64,000 nt of DNA from Flavobacterium geliluteum. GTDB lineage: Bacteria > Bacteroidota > Bacteroidia > Flavobacteriales > Flavobacteriaceae. This document shows, one piece after another, positions 53,039-62,234 of the stretch. The notes beneath the pieces are model-generated. The model was not told the origin of the DNA and searched no databases. It saw only the letters and a list, made by a program, of their open reading frames with translations. The translations under genes and the position numbers were made by a program. The stretch's first letter is position 1; each line of letters begins with the position of its first letter. The stretch covers positions 1 to 64,000 of the forward strand of contig NZ_JAGFBV010000007.1 of the NCBI RefSeq assembly GCF_017948595.1. The letters run 5' to 3'.

Positions 53039-54163
53039 TTATATCGTTTTCAAGCTCTCTAGCAACCAATCGATATCTTCTTTTGTGTTGTAATGGCTAA
53101 ATGAAATTCGGAGATTGGGTAGCTTCAAATCTGTCTCCGAAAGCATTTCTTTAAGCACATGAGACGGTTTTACGCTTCCGGATTGACAAGCGCTTCCGCG
53201 GGAAACTGCAATGCCTTTCATATCCAGAGTAAAAAGCAACATAGCTGTTTTATCTGCCGAAAAAGGCAAAATAATATTGATAATATTGTAGAAATCTTCT
53301 TTTTTACCGTTGATTTTAAAACCTGGAAAATGAATTTCGAGTTGCTCGATTAAGTACATTTTCAAATCATAAATATATTTTCTTTCGGCTTCTAAATTTT
53401 CGTAAGAAAGCGATAAAGCCATTGCCATGCCGGCAATTTGATGTACAGCTTCGGTTCCGGCACGCAGTCCTTTTTCCTGCTCACCTCCAAAAATTAAAGG
53501 TTGTAAACCTGAATTTTTTCGAATAAAAGCAAAACCAACACCTTTTGGTCCATGAAATTTATGTGCGCTTGCCAAAATAAAATCTACGGGGATTTTTTGC
53601 AAATCGATTTCGGTTTTACCCACAGACTGTACGGTATCTGAATGAAATAAGGCTCCGTATTGTTTGCAAATGACGCCAACTCTATCTAAATCCAGAACAC
53701 TTCCTGTTTCGTTGTTAACGTGCATTAAACTCACTATCGTCTTCTTTTCATCGGATAATAAACTTGATAAATGTGTCAAATCAATACTTCCGTCAACATT
53801 AACTTTTACGTAATCGACCTGAATACCAAACTCCAGTTGCAACGCCAAAACGGCATGCAGGACAGCGTGATGTTCTATTTTTGAGGTAATAATACGCTGT
53901 GTTTTGAGATCTTTTACAACAGAACGAAGAATCCAATTATTTGATTCTGTACCGCTAGAAGTAAAAATTATTTCCTGTGCAGAACAGTTTAAATGTTTAG
54001 CAATATTTTTTCTTGAAAGTTCAATAATGGTTTTAGTATTTCTTCCAAAACTATGTGTTGAAGAAGGATTACCAAAATCGTTGGTCATGATTTGAACCAT
54101 TTCCTGAATGACTTCGGGACGAATTGCTGTAGTAGACGCGTTATCGAGATATACTTTTTTCAT
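53039..54163 (-). CDS. Cysteine desulfurase (NifS/IscS-like)
   Basis: I choose the methionine at 54163 (MKKVYLDNASTTAIRPEV), giving 374 residues. A further start at 54187 adds eight that do not belong to the fold. The PLP lysine is Lys202 (SAHKFHGPKG), and the sulfur-carrying Cys326 lies in SRGSACQSGS. It takes sulfur from cysteine for iron-sulfur clusters or tRNA thiolation. No isc or suf genes are next to it, so the exact partner is open. Confidence 0.92.
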   Translation of the reverse strand: MKKVYLDNASTTAIRPEVIQEMVQIMTNDFGNPSSTHSFGRNTKTIIELSRKNIAKHLNCSAQEIIFTSSGTESNNWILRSVVKDLKTQRIITSKIEHHAVLHAVLALQLEFGIQVDYVKVNVDGSIDLTHLSSLLSDEKKTIVSLMHVNNETGSVLDLDRVGVICKQYGALFHSDTVQSVGKTEIDLQKIPVDFILASAHKFHGPKGVGFAFIRKNSGLQPLIFGGEQEKGLRAGTEAVHQIAGMAMALSLSYENLEAERKYIYDLKMYLIEQLEIHFPGFKINGKKEDFYNIINIILPFSADKTAMLLFTLDMKGIAVSRGSACQSGSVKPSHVLKEMLSETDLKLPNLRISFSHYNTKEDIDWLLESLKTI

Positions 54164-54249
54164 TACTGCAAAGTTAAGGAATATCAATTGTCTATTCTAA
54201 AATATCATTTGCGAAAATTTTCACTATTTTTGACGCAAATATAATTACG

Positions 54250-55203
54250 ATGAAAAAATATGCCTGCCTATTATTATTTGCCATGCTGCTAAACGGTTGC
54301 GATGATGGAGATCTGACCGAAGAAAAAATTGATTTTACCGAAATAACGCCTGTAGGTTGTGATACTAAAACCTATGATTTACTTTATAAAATAAAAAGTC
54401 AGGAATCTTTACTGCTTAAATTACCACAATACACATTAGCACCTGAAATTGGTACACCTGTAGTTGGTACTAAAGAATTTGATATTGTCGCTAATGGAGC
54501 CTATCAATTAGTGTACAGAGCGTATGATGGTGTAATATCAAAGTCAAATATTTGCGATGATATCAGACCTACTTTCCCTAATGTGACCAACGAATGGTTT
54601 GCTACTGGTGGTAGATTAAAGATCGTAACAACAGCAACAACTACTGAAAATACAGAAAATGGTAGCTCATCTATAACCGGTTTTGCTCATTTAATTATTA
54701 TAGAAAAGGTTACCTATTCAAAACCACAAGGATCACAAGTTGAAAATGAAGATCTTGTATTTGGAACTATAACCACAGGCTATACCTCGCCAAGCGTAAC
54801 ATTTGTCAACGCTGTAGGCGAATGTCCCACCACAAAACAACTTTACAATTACACCTCTACCTATTCTATGACGATTAATGATATTGATCCGAATTTAATT
54901 GTAGATGCAGAAACCCCTGTTGGTTCTCCAAGGAGCAGTAGTATAACAGCCACTCAAAATAAAGTGGTTTACAATACTTATAATGGCGCAATAGATGTCA
55001 ATTACTTTTGCAATGGCACACCAACTTCACCTACTATCAACACAACCTGGAATGCTACCGTGGGCGGAATAATAGAGGTAGCAACTACCAAAAGTGGAAC
55101 AACATTTACCCACACCATTACGCTTAAAAATGTGCAGCTTGTAAACGGTAATCTAAGTTTCAAATTAGGCAACAGTTACTTATTAGGCACCTTAACAAAA
55201 TAA
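54250..55203 (+). CDS. Hypothetical lipoprotein with two repeated modules
   Basis: A 317-residue protein with a lipoprotein signal (MLLNGC, Cys17, then D-D-G-D). The mature part looks like two related beta-rich halves: one around NGAYQLVYRAYDGVISKSNICDD followed by NEWFATGGRLKIVTT, the other around VVYNTYNGAIDVNYFCNG followed by TWNATVGGIIEVATTK. Each half ends in a FGTI-like or LLGTLTK strand. No family recognised. Surface or periplasmic location inferred. Confidence 0.75.
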   Translation: MKKYACLLLFAMLLNGCDDGDLTEEKIDFTEITPVGCDTKTYDLLYKIKSQESLLLKLPQYTLAPEIGTPVVGTKEFDIVANGAYQLVYRAYDGVISKSNICDDIRPTFPNVTNEWFATGGRLKIVTTATTTENTENGSSSITGFAHLIIIEKVTYSKPQGSQVENEDLVFGTITTGYTSPSVTFVNAVGECPTTKQLYNYTSTYSMTINDIDPNLIVDAETPVGSPRSSSITATQNKVVYNTYNGAIDVNYFCNGTPTSPTINTTWNATVGGIIEVATTKSGTTFTHTITLKNVQLVNGNLSFKLGNSYLLGTLTK

Positions 55204-55264
55204 CAAAAAGAAGTCTTTTATTGTTTATAAAAGCAAAAAATATTTCGATTTTATTCTTACAAAT

Positions 55265-55321
55265 AAAAGGTCTGTTTTTAATCTGATTTTGATAAAAAAT
55301 TAAATTAAAAACAGACCTTTT
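55265..55321. terminator. Bidirectional terminator
   Basis: AAAAGGTCTGTTTTTAAT pairs perfectly with ATTAAAAACAGACCTTTT (55304-55321) around a 21-base loop. It lies between the convergent lipoprotein and Smr genes. Confidence 0.7.
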
Positions 55322-55363
55322 ATTATGCTTTGATATTGGTGCTTTTAACACTCAAAAAATGTC

Positions 55364-55915
55364 TTATTTATTATTTTGTCTAAAATAAACTTCGGTAGCT
55401 CCGAGACCATATTTTTGATAATTGGCATCCTGAAAATCGATTCCGTCATAACGGCCCAATAAAAAATCAAGTTCTGCTTTAAGAATTCCTTCTCCAACTC
55501 CGTGAATAAAAACAATCTTCGGGATTCTGTTTCTGATCGCAAATTCTATATGCCTTTTTGCTGTTTCTGTTTGTAAAGTTAAAATATCATAATTTGACAT
55601 TCCTCGTTTATTGGGAACTAATTTTTCGATGTGCAAATCAAATTCAGGAGCCGAAATTTCGCGTTTATCTTTCTTTTCTTTTACAAAACTTCGTGGTTTT
55701 GGCTCTTCTTTTTCTTTGGAAACTTTATCTAAATCAATTCTTTTGATGGAATTCATTAAATTACTGGTATCCTGAATTTTAATTAATTCTTTGACAAAAA
55801 ATGTCATCAAAAAACCTTCCTCAGTTTCAATCAAAACCTCTTGATTTTTGACTGAAATCACCACCCCGTTTATGGCCTCATCTAAGACGGAAACTTTATC
55901 TCCTTTAGTCAGCAT
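55364..55915 (-). CDS. Smr/MutS2-type domain protein
   Basis: I choose the methionine at 55915 (MLTKGDKVSVLDEAINGVV), giving 183 residues. The earlier start at 55957 would add 14 basic residues. The first 60 residues form a KOW-like barrel, and the C-terminal Smr domain has FDLHIEKL, KIVFIHGVGEGILKAEL and YGLGATEVYF. Smr domains are nucleases acting on RNA or branched DNA. Its start lies inside the end of the upstream small gene (11-base overlap), a sign of coupling. Confidence 0.88.
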   Translation of the reverse strand: MLTKGDKVSVLDEAINGVVISVKNQEVLIETEEGFLMTFFVKELIKIQDTSNLMNSIKRIDLDKVSKEKEEPKPRSFVKEKKDKREISAPEFDLHIEKLVPNKRGMSNYDILTLQTETAKRHIEFAIRNRIPKIVFIHGVGEGILKAELDFLLGRYDGIDFQDANYQKYGLGATEVYFRQNNK

Positions 55916-56090
55916 CCTGTTCCTCCTTTTCTTGATTTTTACTTGGTACTTTCGCACTCAACTGCATCATTCCAAACATAAAAACGGCAATCGCAATCAC
56001 CGTGATGTAGATGTTTTTTTCTTCCGAAACCTGTTGATATAATGCAACCGAAATTGCCAAAACCATAATTAATATTTTAAAAAATTTCAT
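55905..56090 (-). CDS. Small membrane protein coupled to the Smr gene
   Basis: A 61-residue protein with two hydrophobic segments (about 4-18 and 28-45) and a charged tail (KVPSKNQEKEEQDAD). No family recognised. It ends 11 bases into the Smr gene, so the two are translated from one message. Normal start and codon use make it a probable gene. Confidence 0.65.
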   Translation of the reverse strand: MKFFKILIMVLAISVALYQQVSEEKNIYITVIAIAVFMFGMMQLSAKVPSKNQEKEEQDAD

Positions 56091-56195
56091 TTCATAAAGT
56101 ATAAGACTTCAAAAGTAATAAACTTTAAAATAGCACTTCTCAACTTCTCCTTTATTATCCAATCTTTTTTTGTAAAATTGTAAAAAAGAAAAACC

Positions 56196-56480
56196 GTGAA
56201 TTTAGAAAAATACATGTTGCCATGTCTCAGCAAAACACTATTCGGAATTGAGTGTTTAGGATGCGGTTTTCAGCGTGCTTTATTCTTACTTTTTCAGGGA
56301 GAATTTTTAGCCGCTTTCAAAATGTATCCAGCGATCTATACTACACTTTTATTTTTGTTTTTTGTGGCTTTGCATTTTTTAGATAGGTCAAAAAATTACA
56401 ACAAAATACTTTGGATTTCTGCCATCATAAATGTTGTTTTTATGATAGCCGGATACTACTACAAACATTTTTATATTTGA
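56196..56480 (+). CDS. DUF2752 membrane protein
   Basis: A 94-residue membrane protein. The first part LPCLSKTLFGIECLGCGFQRALF has the conserved cysteines and the CxGCGxxRA pattern of DUF2752. Two further helices (about 44-62 and 71-90) follow. Function of the family is not known. Divergent from the small membrane gene. Confidence 0.88.
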   Translation: MNLEKYMLPCLSKTLFGIECLGCGFQRALFLLFQGEFLAAFKMYPAIYTTLLFLFFVALHFLDRSKNYNKILWISAIINVVFMIAGYYYKHFYI

Positions 56481-56496
56481 CTTTTTTAAGCTGAAA

Positions 56497-57198
56497 TTAT
56501 TTTTTTATTTGATTCAAAATATCATTCATCATCTCGATTTGTACTTTCTGAATTTCGATTAATTCCTGCTGTTGATGCATAATCAAATGATCAATTTTAT
56601 CATGAATCATTCTTATCTCTAACTCTGATTTCAAATTAATCATATAATCTTTTTTGGCGCGCGTGCGGTCTTTTTCTTCCTGACGATTTTGACTCATCAT
56701 AATTACCGGAGCTTGTAATGCTGCGATACAAGACAAAATTAAATTCAATAAAATAAATGGATAAGGATCAAAACCTTTGTTGAGCAAGATATATACATTG
56801 GCCGCAATCCAGAGGACGATAAAAAGCAAAAATGAAAGAATAAAAGTCCAGCTTCCGCCAAAGTCAGCTACTTTATCTGCAATTTTTTGCCCAAAACTTC
56901 GATTTTCGTTTTCATCTTCAACCGAACTCACAATTGATTTGTCTTCTCTTAAAGATTCCATCACACTTTTTTCAAGATCAGAAAGCGCTCCAATTTCGGT
57001 AGAAAGATAATTTGAAATGTATTTTTGTCGATACGTGTTTAATTCTTTTATTGCAATAAAATCATCCTCGCAAAAAGAAGGAAAATCTTTTACAATAAGT
57101 CCAAGAACAGGATCATGTATGGATTTTCCGGAAATTTTTTCTTTTTGAGGATAATCGATATTAGAAATGGCACTTTTAAAAGTTGAATTATTTTTCAT
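56497..57198 (-). CDS. DUF1003 membrane protein
   Basis: A 233-residue protein. N-terminal soluble part, then two close membrane helices (about 118-136 and 146-166) with the family block DFGGSWTFILSFLLFIVLW and DPYPFILLNLILSCIAALQAP, MMSQNRQEEKDR. A C-terminal helical tail (from about 185, KSELEIRMIHDKIDHLIMHQ) may be a coiled coil. Function unknown. Confidence 0.9.
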   Translation of the reverse strand: MKNNSTFKSAISNIDYPQKEKISGKSIHDPVLGLIVKDFPSFCEDDFIAIKELNTYRQKYISNYLSTEIGALSDLEKSVMESLREDKSIVSSVEDENENRSFGQKIADKVADFGGSWTFILSFLLFIVLWIAANVYILLNKGFDPYPFILLNLILSCIAALQAPVIMMSQNRQEEKDRTRAKKDYMINLKSELEIRMIHDKIDHLIMHQQQELIEIQKVQIEMMNDILNQIKK

Positions 57199-57388
57199 TT
57201 TAAATTTATTTACTTGCTAATTTACGCATTTAACCTGTTAAGAATCTTATAAAAGATTGGCTTTAAAAATGTATTAAGTATCACAAATAAGAATGTAATA
57301 AGTAAAATTTCTTTGGCTTTTTCGTGCCTCTATTTCCAAAAAACGCCTTACTTTTAGCGTTTCAAATTACTCATACAATTTTAAAGTT

Positions 57389-58180
57389 TTGACAAGAGAT
57401 ACTATCATACAAAATATAAAGGCCTTAAAAAGTTATTCGAATATCAATTACGGAATCAAAACCAAAACAGAAGATTTTACCGAAAAGCTTTTTTACACGC
57501 TGTTTGATTCGAATGCGCCATTGGATAAAAGTATTGACGAGCTGGAAATACGTTTTAAGGAAATTGCCGTTCTGGCGTGCAAAAAACCTGAAAATTTATG
57601 CGAATCTATTTGGGATAAATTTCTGGAAAAATTACCCGGCGTATTAGAAAAATTAAATCAGGATGCCGAGTATATTTTAGAAAATGATCCTGCCTCTAAC
57701 AGTATCGACGAAGTATATCTGGGTTACCCTGGATTTTATGCCATCGCTATTTACCGATTGAGCCACGAATTGTACCAACTTGATTTATTGCTTTTCTCAA
57801 GATTGATGAGTGAATATGCACATCGCATAACAGGGACAGACATTCACGCAGGTGCCGATATCGCCTCGCCGTTTTTTATTGATCACGCCACCGGAATCGT
57901 TATTGGCGAAACTACCATCATCAAAAAACATGTAAAAATTTACCAGGGAGTAACTTTGGGAGCGCTTAGTGTGAGTAAAGAGATGAAAAACGCAAAACGC
58001 CATCCAACAGTAGAAGCAAATGTCTGTATTTATGCCAATGCCACTATTTTAGGAGGCGAGACTATTATTGGCAAAAACAGTATTGTGGGAGGAAACGCAT
58101 GGATTACCAAATCTATCCCCCCTGATTCTATCGTTTTAAACACCACTACAACCGAAGTAAAAATAAAAGAAAAAAAATAA
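57389..58180 (+). CDS. cysE: Serine O-acetyltransferase
   Basis: A 263-residue acyltransferase giving O-acetylserine, the first step of cysteine synthesis. It starts with TTG (encoding MTRDTIIQNIKALKSYS). The next ATG in frame would cut away the catalytic half, so TTG is most likely. N-terminal helices (1-125), then left-handed beta-helix repeats: GTDIHAGADIASPFFIDHAT, GIVIGETTIIKKHVKIYQGV, and HPTVEANVCIYANATILGGE. 1 base separates it from cysM, so they form an operon. Confidence 0.93.
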   Translation: MTRDTIIQNIKALKSYSNINYGIKTKTEDFTEKLFYTLFDSNAPLDKSIDELEIRFKEIAVLACKKPENLCESIWDKFLEKLPGVLEKLNQDAEYILENDPASNSIDEVYLGYPGFYAIAIYRLSHELYQLDLLLFSRLMSEYAHRITGTDIHAGADIASPFFIDHATGIVIGETTIIKKHVKIYQGVTLGALSVSKEMKNAKRHPTVEANVCIYANATILGGETIIGKNSIVGGNAWITKSIPPDSIVLNTTTTEVKIKEKK

Positions 58181-58181
58181 A

Positions 58182-59069
58182 ATGGGTCCACAAAAATTGT
58201 TAAACCTAATTGGAAATACGCCATTGATGGAAACTGTCAATTTGGTTAAAAATAAAAATGTAAAGCTTTTACTAAAACTCGAAGGAAATAATCCCGGCGG
58301 AAGTGTAAAAGACCGAGCAGCATACAACATGATTGCGTCTGCTGTGGAAAGGGGCGATATCAAAAAAGGAGATAAACTTATTGAAGCAACAAGCGGCAAT
58401 ACAGGCATTGCTTTGGCGATGATTGCGCAATTGTTTCAAATTGAAATAGAATTGGTTTTACCCGAAGATTCTACCAAAGAGCGTACACAAACCATGCGTG
58501 CTTATGGCGCTACAGTGATTTTGACACCCGCTAAAGACGGAATTATTGGTTCACGTAACTACGCAGATAAAAAAGTAGCAGAAGGCGGCTATTTGATGTT
58601 AAATCAGTTTGCAAATGATGACAACTGGAAAGCACATTACAAAACCACAGGTCCAGAAATTTGGAATGATACAGAGGGAACAGTAACCCACTTTGTTGCG
58701 GCAATGGGAACAACAGGAACGATCATGGGAACTTCGACTTATCTGAAAGAAAAAAATCCAGCCATTCAGATCATAGGAGCTCAACCAAGCGACGGTTCTC
58801 AAATTCCGGGAATACGTAAATGGCCGCAGGAATATTTACCCAAAATTTTTGATGCATCAAAAGTAGATACCGTTATTGATGTTAGCGAAGAAGAAGCCAG
58901 AAAAATGACTAAACGTTTGGCACTCGAAGAAGGCGTTTTTGCAGGAATGAGCAGTGGAGGCTCTGTTGCTACTGCCTTAAAAATTGCCGAACAATTAGAA
59001 TCAGGCGTTATTGTAGCCATTATTTGCGATCGTGGCGATCGTTATTTGTCTTCTGACTTATTTGATTAA
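58182..59069 (+). CDS. cysM: Cysteine synthase B
   Basis: A 295-residue PLP enzyme of the CysM branch, using O-acetylserine and sulfide or thiosulfate. LIGNTPLMETVNLV starts the protein, the PLP lysine is Lys43 in GGSVKDRAAYN, and TSGNTGIALA and GTTGTIMGTS are the phosphate and substrate loops. Shorter than the enzyme at 12522 and without its acidic tail. Directly coupled to cysE. Confidence 0.95.
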   Translation: MGPQKLLNLIGNTPLMETVNLVKNKNVKLLLKLEGNNPGGSVKDRAAYNMIASAVERGDIKKGDKLIEATSGNTGIALAMIAQLFQIEIELVLPEDSTKERTQTMRAYGATVILTPAKDGIIGSRNYADKKVAEGGYLMLNQFANDDNWKAHYKTTGPEIWNDTEGTVTHFVAAMGTTGTIMGTSTYLKEKNPAIQIIGAQPSDGSQIPGIRKWPQEYLPKIFDASKVDTVIDVSEEEARKMTKRLALEEGVFAGMSSGGSVATALKIAEQLESGVIVAIICDRGDRYLSSDLFD

Positions 59070-59106
59070 AAAGAGGAACTAAGAAGCTAAGGTGCTAAGT
59101 TCTAAA

Positions 59107-59157
59107 ACCTGAAACTTTGAAACTTTGAAACTTTGAAACCTGAAACTTTGAAACTTT
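59107..59157 (+). repeat. Tandem 8-base repeats GAAACTTT
   Basis: GAAACTTT is repeated about five times with one shorter unit (GAAACCT) between. Short tandem array in the gap after cysM. Confidence 0.7.
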
Positions 59158-59163
59158 AAAAAA

Positions 59164-59604
59164 TTGACCCGAAAAAACTTTAAAGAATGGTTTAACCGCT
59201 ATAAATATGCCGAATTAGCAAGTACAAGTGCAGCACTTAGTACTTCTTTGCTTAGTTCTGTTTATAGCGGCTTAACAACTGCATACTTAATTACCATAGC
59301 AGAATATTTAGCTTTTTACAGCGTTATTCTGTTTTCTTCTAATAAAAAATTAAAACAACAAAACAAACTTCAAAATACAACTACGTCTTTTAAAGATTTG
59401 CTTTTACTTGTAAAAAATTTAATCTTAGAATTTGGATATCCAGCTGTTTTAGACTTTTTGGTCGTTCGTCCGTTTTGTATGTATTGGATGCCGATTTTGG
59501 TGGGCAATTACTTTTTCGGAATAATATTCGGGAAAATTGCTGCCGATTTGTGTTTTTATTTTTTCGCCATTGTAAATTACGAGCTCATCAAAAAAAAGCA
59601 ATGA
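59164..59604 (+). CDS. Hypothetical polytopic membrane protein
   Basis: A 146-residue protein starting from TTG (MTRKNFKEWFNRYKYAELAS). The next ATG in frame is near residue 105, so TTG or a nearby non-ATG start is needed. About four hydrophobic segments (20-40, 42-58, 78-95, 107-138). No family recognised. It lies 94 bases after cysM, behind the 8-base repeats, and may share its message. Possible role with sulfur transport is speculation. Confidence 0.65.
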   Translation: MTRKNFKEWFNRYKYAELASTSAALSTSLLSSVYSGLTTAYLITIAEYLAFYSVILFSSNKKLKQQNKLQNTTTSFKDLLLLVKNLILEFGYPAVLDFLVVRPFCMYWMPILVGNYFFGIIFGKIAADLCFYFFAIVNYELIKKKQ

Positions 59605-60654
59605 TTACAAATCAAAAACAATTTTAAACTCAGCGCCTTTATTTTTACCTTCACTTATTGCCGAAAGTTTTCCTTTGCTTCTTTCGATGATTTTTTTGCA
59701 CAAGTACAGCCCAATTCCTGTCGAAGTTTCATTTGCTGTTCCTAAACGGCTCATTTTGGTAAATTTTTTGAACAATTCATCAATTTCGTTTTTGTCAAAA
59801 CCTATTCCATTATCCGAAACACTAATAGCAAAATCTGAATTATCTTTATAAAATTTAACTTCAATTTTTCCTCCAAAATAAGAGAACTTAATAGCATTAC
59901 TAATCAAATTTACCAGAACCTGAATCAATAATCCTTCATCAATTTTAAGAGAAGCTTCCGTAATTTCGAGTGTCATACCCAACTTGATATTTTTATCCAG
60001 CAAACGTTGTTCGACCTGCTCGCTGACAAAAGGTAAAATATCCGAAAACACAATCGTTTTGATCTCCCTAGTTCCTTTTATAAATTTATCTTGCTCGTTT
60101 AACAGATTAATAAAATTTTCGATGTATCGAAATTGCAGATTGGTAGATTCACAGATTAAATTAGCCAAATGCTCAACTGATTCTGATGGATTTTCAAGTA
60201 AAATTAGCTTAGCCAAACCTTGAGGATTTCCTGCAAAATTTTTCAAATCATGCGAAAGCATATAAATCAGATCCTGCTTTTCGTTGATAAAACTTTCGGC
60301 CTCCAAAATAGATTCCTGAATATTGTACATCAACAAACCAGCTTCATCGGCATATTCTGTGGGCAAAACAGCTAATTTTCTATCGTTTCTGTATTCTTCT
60401 AAAGATTTGGAAGCAGTTGCAATGGGTTTTATCAATTGATTTAAAATTAACAAAGTAACGATTGTCGCCAATAACGTCATGATCAGTGAGAAAATTAAAA
60501 TTGACGTGGCAGAAATACCGTTATTTGAATAAAGTACAAAAAACAGAATACCTATTAAAGGAATGTGAATACCTATAAATGCAACAAACAAAAACTTTAA
60601 GGCATAACTTTTTTTTAGGAAGCTAATTTGTGAAAGATTGTGATACAAATTCAT
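59605..60654 (-). CDS. Sensor histidine kinase
   Basis: A 349-residue membrane kinase. Two membrane helices (about 21-42 and 55-75) without a large periplasmic domain between them, then a short linker and the phospho-accepting His135 in MLSHDLKNFAG. The catalytic domain has the N box LVNLISNAIKFS, the G1 box VSDNGIGFD, and STGIGLYLCKKIIERSKG. No receiver or response-regulator gene is next to it, so it is an orphan kinase. The signal may be sensed in the membrane. Confidence 0.9.
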   Translation of the reverse strand: MNLYHNLSQISFLKKSYALKFLFVAFIGIHIPLIGILFFVLYSNNGISATSILIFSLIMTLLATIVTLLILNQLIKPIATASKSLEEYRNDRKLAVLPTEYADEAGLLMYNIQESILEAESFINEKQDLIYMLSHDLKNFAGNPQGLAKLILLENPSESVEHLANLICESTNLQFRYIENFINLLNEQDKFIKGTREIKTIVFSDILPFVSEQVEQRLLDKNIKLGMTLEITEASLKIDEGLLIQVLVNLISNAIKFSYFGGKIEVKFYKDNSDFAISVSDNGIGFDKNEIDELFKKFTKMSRLGTANETSTGIGLYLCKKIIERSKGKLSAISEGKNKGAEFKIVFDL

Positions 60655-60799
60655 AAAAAAACAACAATAATCAAATTAAAAATGTAGGTTGGTTGATTAT
60701 TGCTAAAACAAAGTTAGCTTTTAAACTTAATTAAACTACGAAATTAAATAAATTATCAAAATATTTTCAAATTTGAATTTATAAAAGTTTACAAACCCT

Positions 60800-60807
60800 T
60801 ATTTTTG
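60800..60807 (+). promoter_or_regulatory. TATTTTTG, -7 element of rlmD
   Basis: Matches TAnnTTTG, 4 bases before the ATG. A TTTG at 60772-60775 is somewhat too far upstream (24-base gap) to be a normal -33. With so close a site the message would be nearly leaderless, so the real start could be further down. Confidence 0.35.
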
Positions 60808-60811
60808 CGCT

Positions 60812-62224
60812 ATGGGAAGAAAAAATACAGACAAAATTGTCTTTCATCAGATTCCGGTTCTTGACGCTGGAGCAAAAGGGGTATCAGTAGCAAAAGCACC
60901 TGACGGAAAAGTAATTTTTATACCGAATGTCGTTCCGGGCGATGTCGTAGATGTACAAACTTTTAAGAAAAGAAAAGCCTATTACGAAGGTAAAGCCGTA
61001 AAATTTCATGAGTTTTCTGAGCATCGTATAGAACCAATTTGCGAACATTTTGGCGCTTGTGGCGGATGTAAATGGCAGAATATGAAATACAGCCAGCAAC
61101 TTTACTACAAACAAAACGAGGTAAAAAACCATTTGCAGCGTATTGGAAAAGTTGAGCTTCCGGAATTTGAAACTATTCTGGGTTCTGAAAAACAGTTTTT
61201 TTACAGAAATAAAATGGAATTCTCTTTTTCGAATAGCCGATGGCTGACAGAAAAAGAAATAGAAAGCACAGAAGATTTAGGGAACCGAAATGCATTAGGT
61301 TTTCACATTCCTAAAATGTGGGATAAAATTCTCGATATCAACAAATGCCATTTGCAGGAAGATCCTTCAAACGCCATCAGAAACGAAATAAGAGCTTTTG
61401 CAAACGAACATAACCTGACTTTCTTTAACCCGAGAGAACATTCTGGTTTATTAAGAACTTTTATGATTCGTACTGCCTCTACGGGCGAAATCATGGTTTT
61501 AATTCAGTTTTTTGAAGAAGATAAAAACAATCGTGAGTTGATTTTAGATCATCTTCACGAAAAATTTCCACAAATTACTTCATTGCAATATGTAGTAAAT
61601 TCTAAGCAAAACGATACTATTTACGATCAAAATGTAAAACTATATAAAGGTAGAGATTATATTCTGGAGGAAATGGAAGGTTTAAAATTTAGCATCAACG
61701 CCAAATCATTTTACCAAACCAACTCAGATCAAGCATTTGAATTGTACAAAATAACACGCGATTTTGCCGGGCTTTCTGGTGACGAAACGGTGTATGACTT
61801 ATATACCGGAACTGGAACAATTGCTCAATTTGTTGCTAAAAAAGCAAAAAAAGTAATTGGTGTAGAAAGTGTACCTGAAGCTATTCTGGATGCAAAAGCC
61901 AATGCCGAACGCAATAATATTACCAATTGCGAGTTCTTTGTTGGAGACATGAAAGTCGTTTTTAATGAAGCCTTTATTACGCAACATGGAAAACCAGATG
62001 TCATTATAACAGATCCGCCAAGAGACGGAATGCACAAAGATGTTATTGAGCAAATCCTGAAAATCGCTCCTAAAAAAGTAGTTTATGTAAGCTGTAATTC
62101 TGCTACACAAGCGCGTGACTTAGCTTTGATGGATGAGAAATATAAAGTGACTCGTGTGCGTCCGGTTGACATGTTTCCACAAACGCATCATGTCGAAAAT
62201 GTTGTACTTTTAGAACTTCGATAA
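60812..62224 (+). CDS. rlmD: 23S rRNA (uracil-1939-C5)-methyltransferase
   Basis: A 470-residue SAM-dependent enzyme. N-terminal TRAM-like domain (1-75), then an iron-sulfur site (CEHFGACGGCKWQNM and a later NKCHLQ), and the methyltransferase domain with DLYTGTGTIAQFVA, DPPRDGMH and the catalytic Cys in YVSCNSATQARDL. RlmC or another RumA-type member cannot be excluded, but the length and the iron-sulfur pattern fit RlmD. Confidence 0.92.
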   Translation: MGRKNTDKIVFHQIPVLDAGAKGVSVAKAPDGKVIFIPNVVPGDVVDVQTFKKRKAYYEGKAVKFHEFSEHRIEPICEHFGACGGCKWQNMKYSQQLYYKQNEVKNHLQRIGKVELPEFETILGSEKQFFYRNKMEFSFSNSRWLTEKEIESTEDLGNRNALGFHIPKMWDKILDINKCHLQEDPSNAIRNEIRAFANEHNLTFFNPREHSGLLRTFMIRTASTGEIMVLIQFFEEDKNNRELILDHLHEKFPQITSLQYVVNSKQNDTIYDQNVKLYKGRDYILEEMEGLKFSINAKSFYQTNSDQAFELYKITRDFAGLSGDETVYDLYTGTGTIAQFVAKKAKKVIGVESVPEAILDAKANAERNNITNCEFFVGDMKVVFNEAFITQHGKPDVIITDPPRDGMHKDVIEQILKIAPKKVVYVSCNSATQARDLALMDEKYKVTRVRPVDMFPQTHHVENVVLLELR

Positions 62225-62234
62225 TAAAAATTCA

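Noticed and set aside
59107..59157. Possible CRISPR-like array
   Set aside because: The units are 8 bases in direct tandem with no spacers. No cas genes are present.
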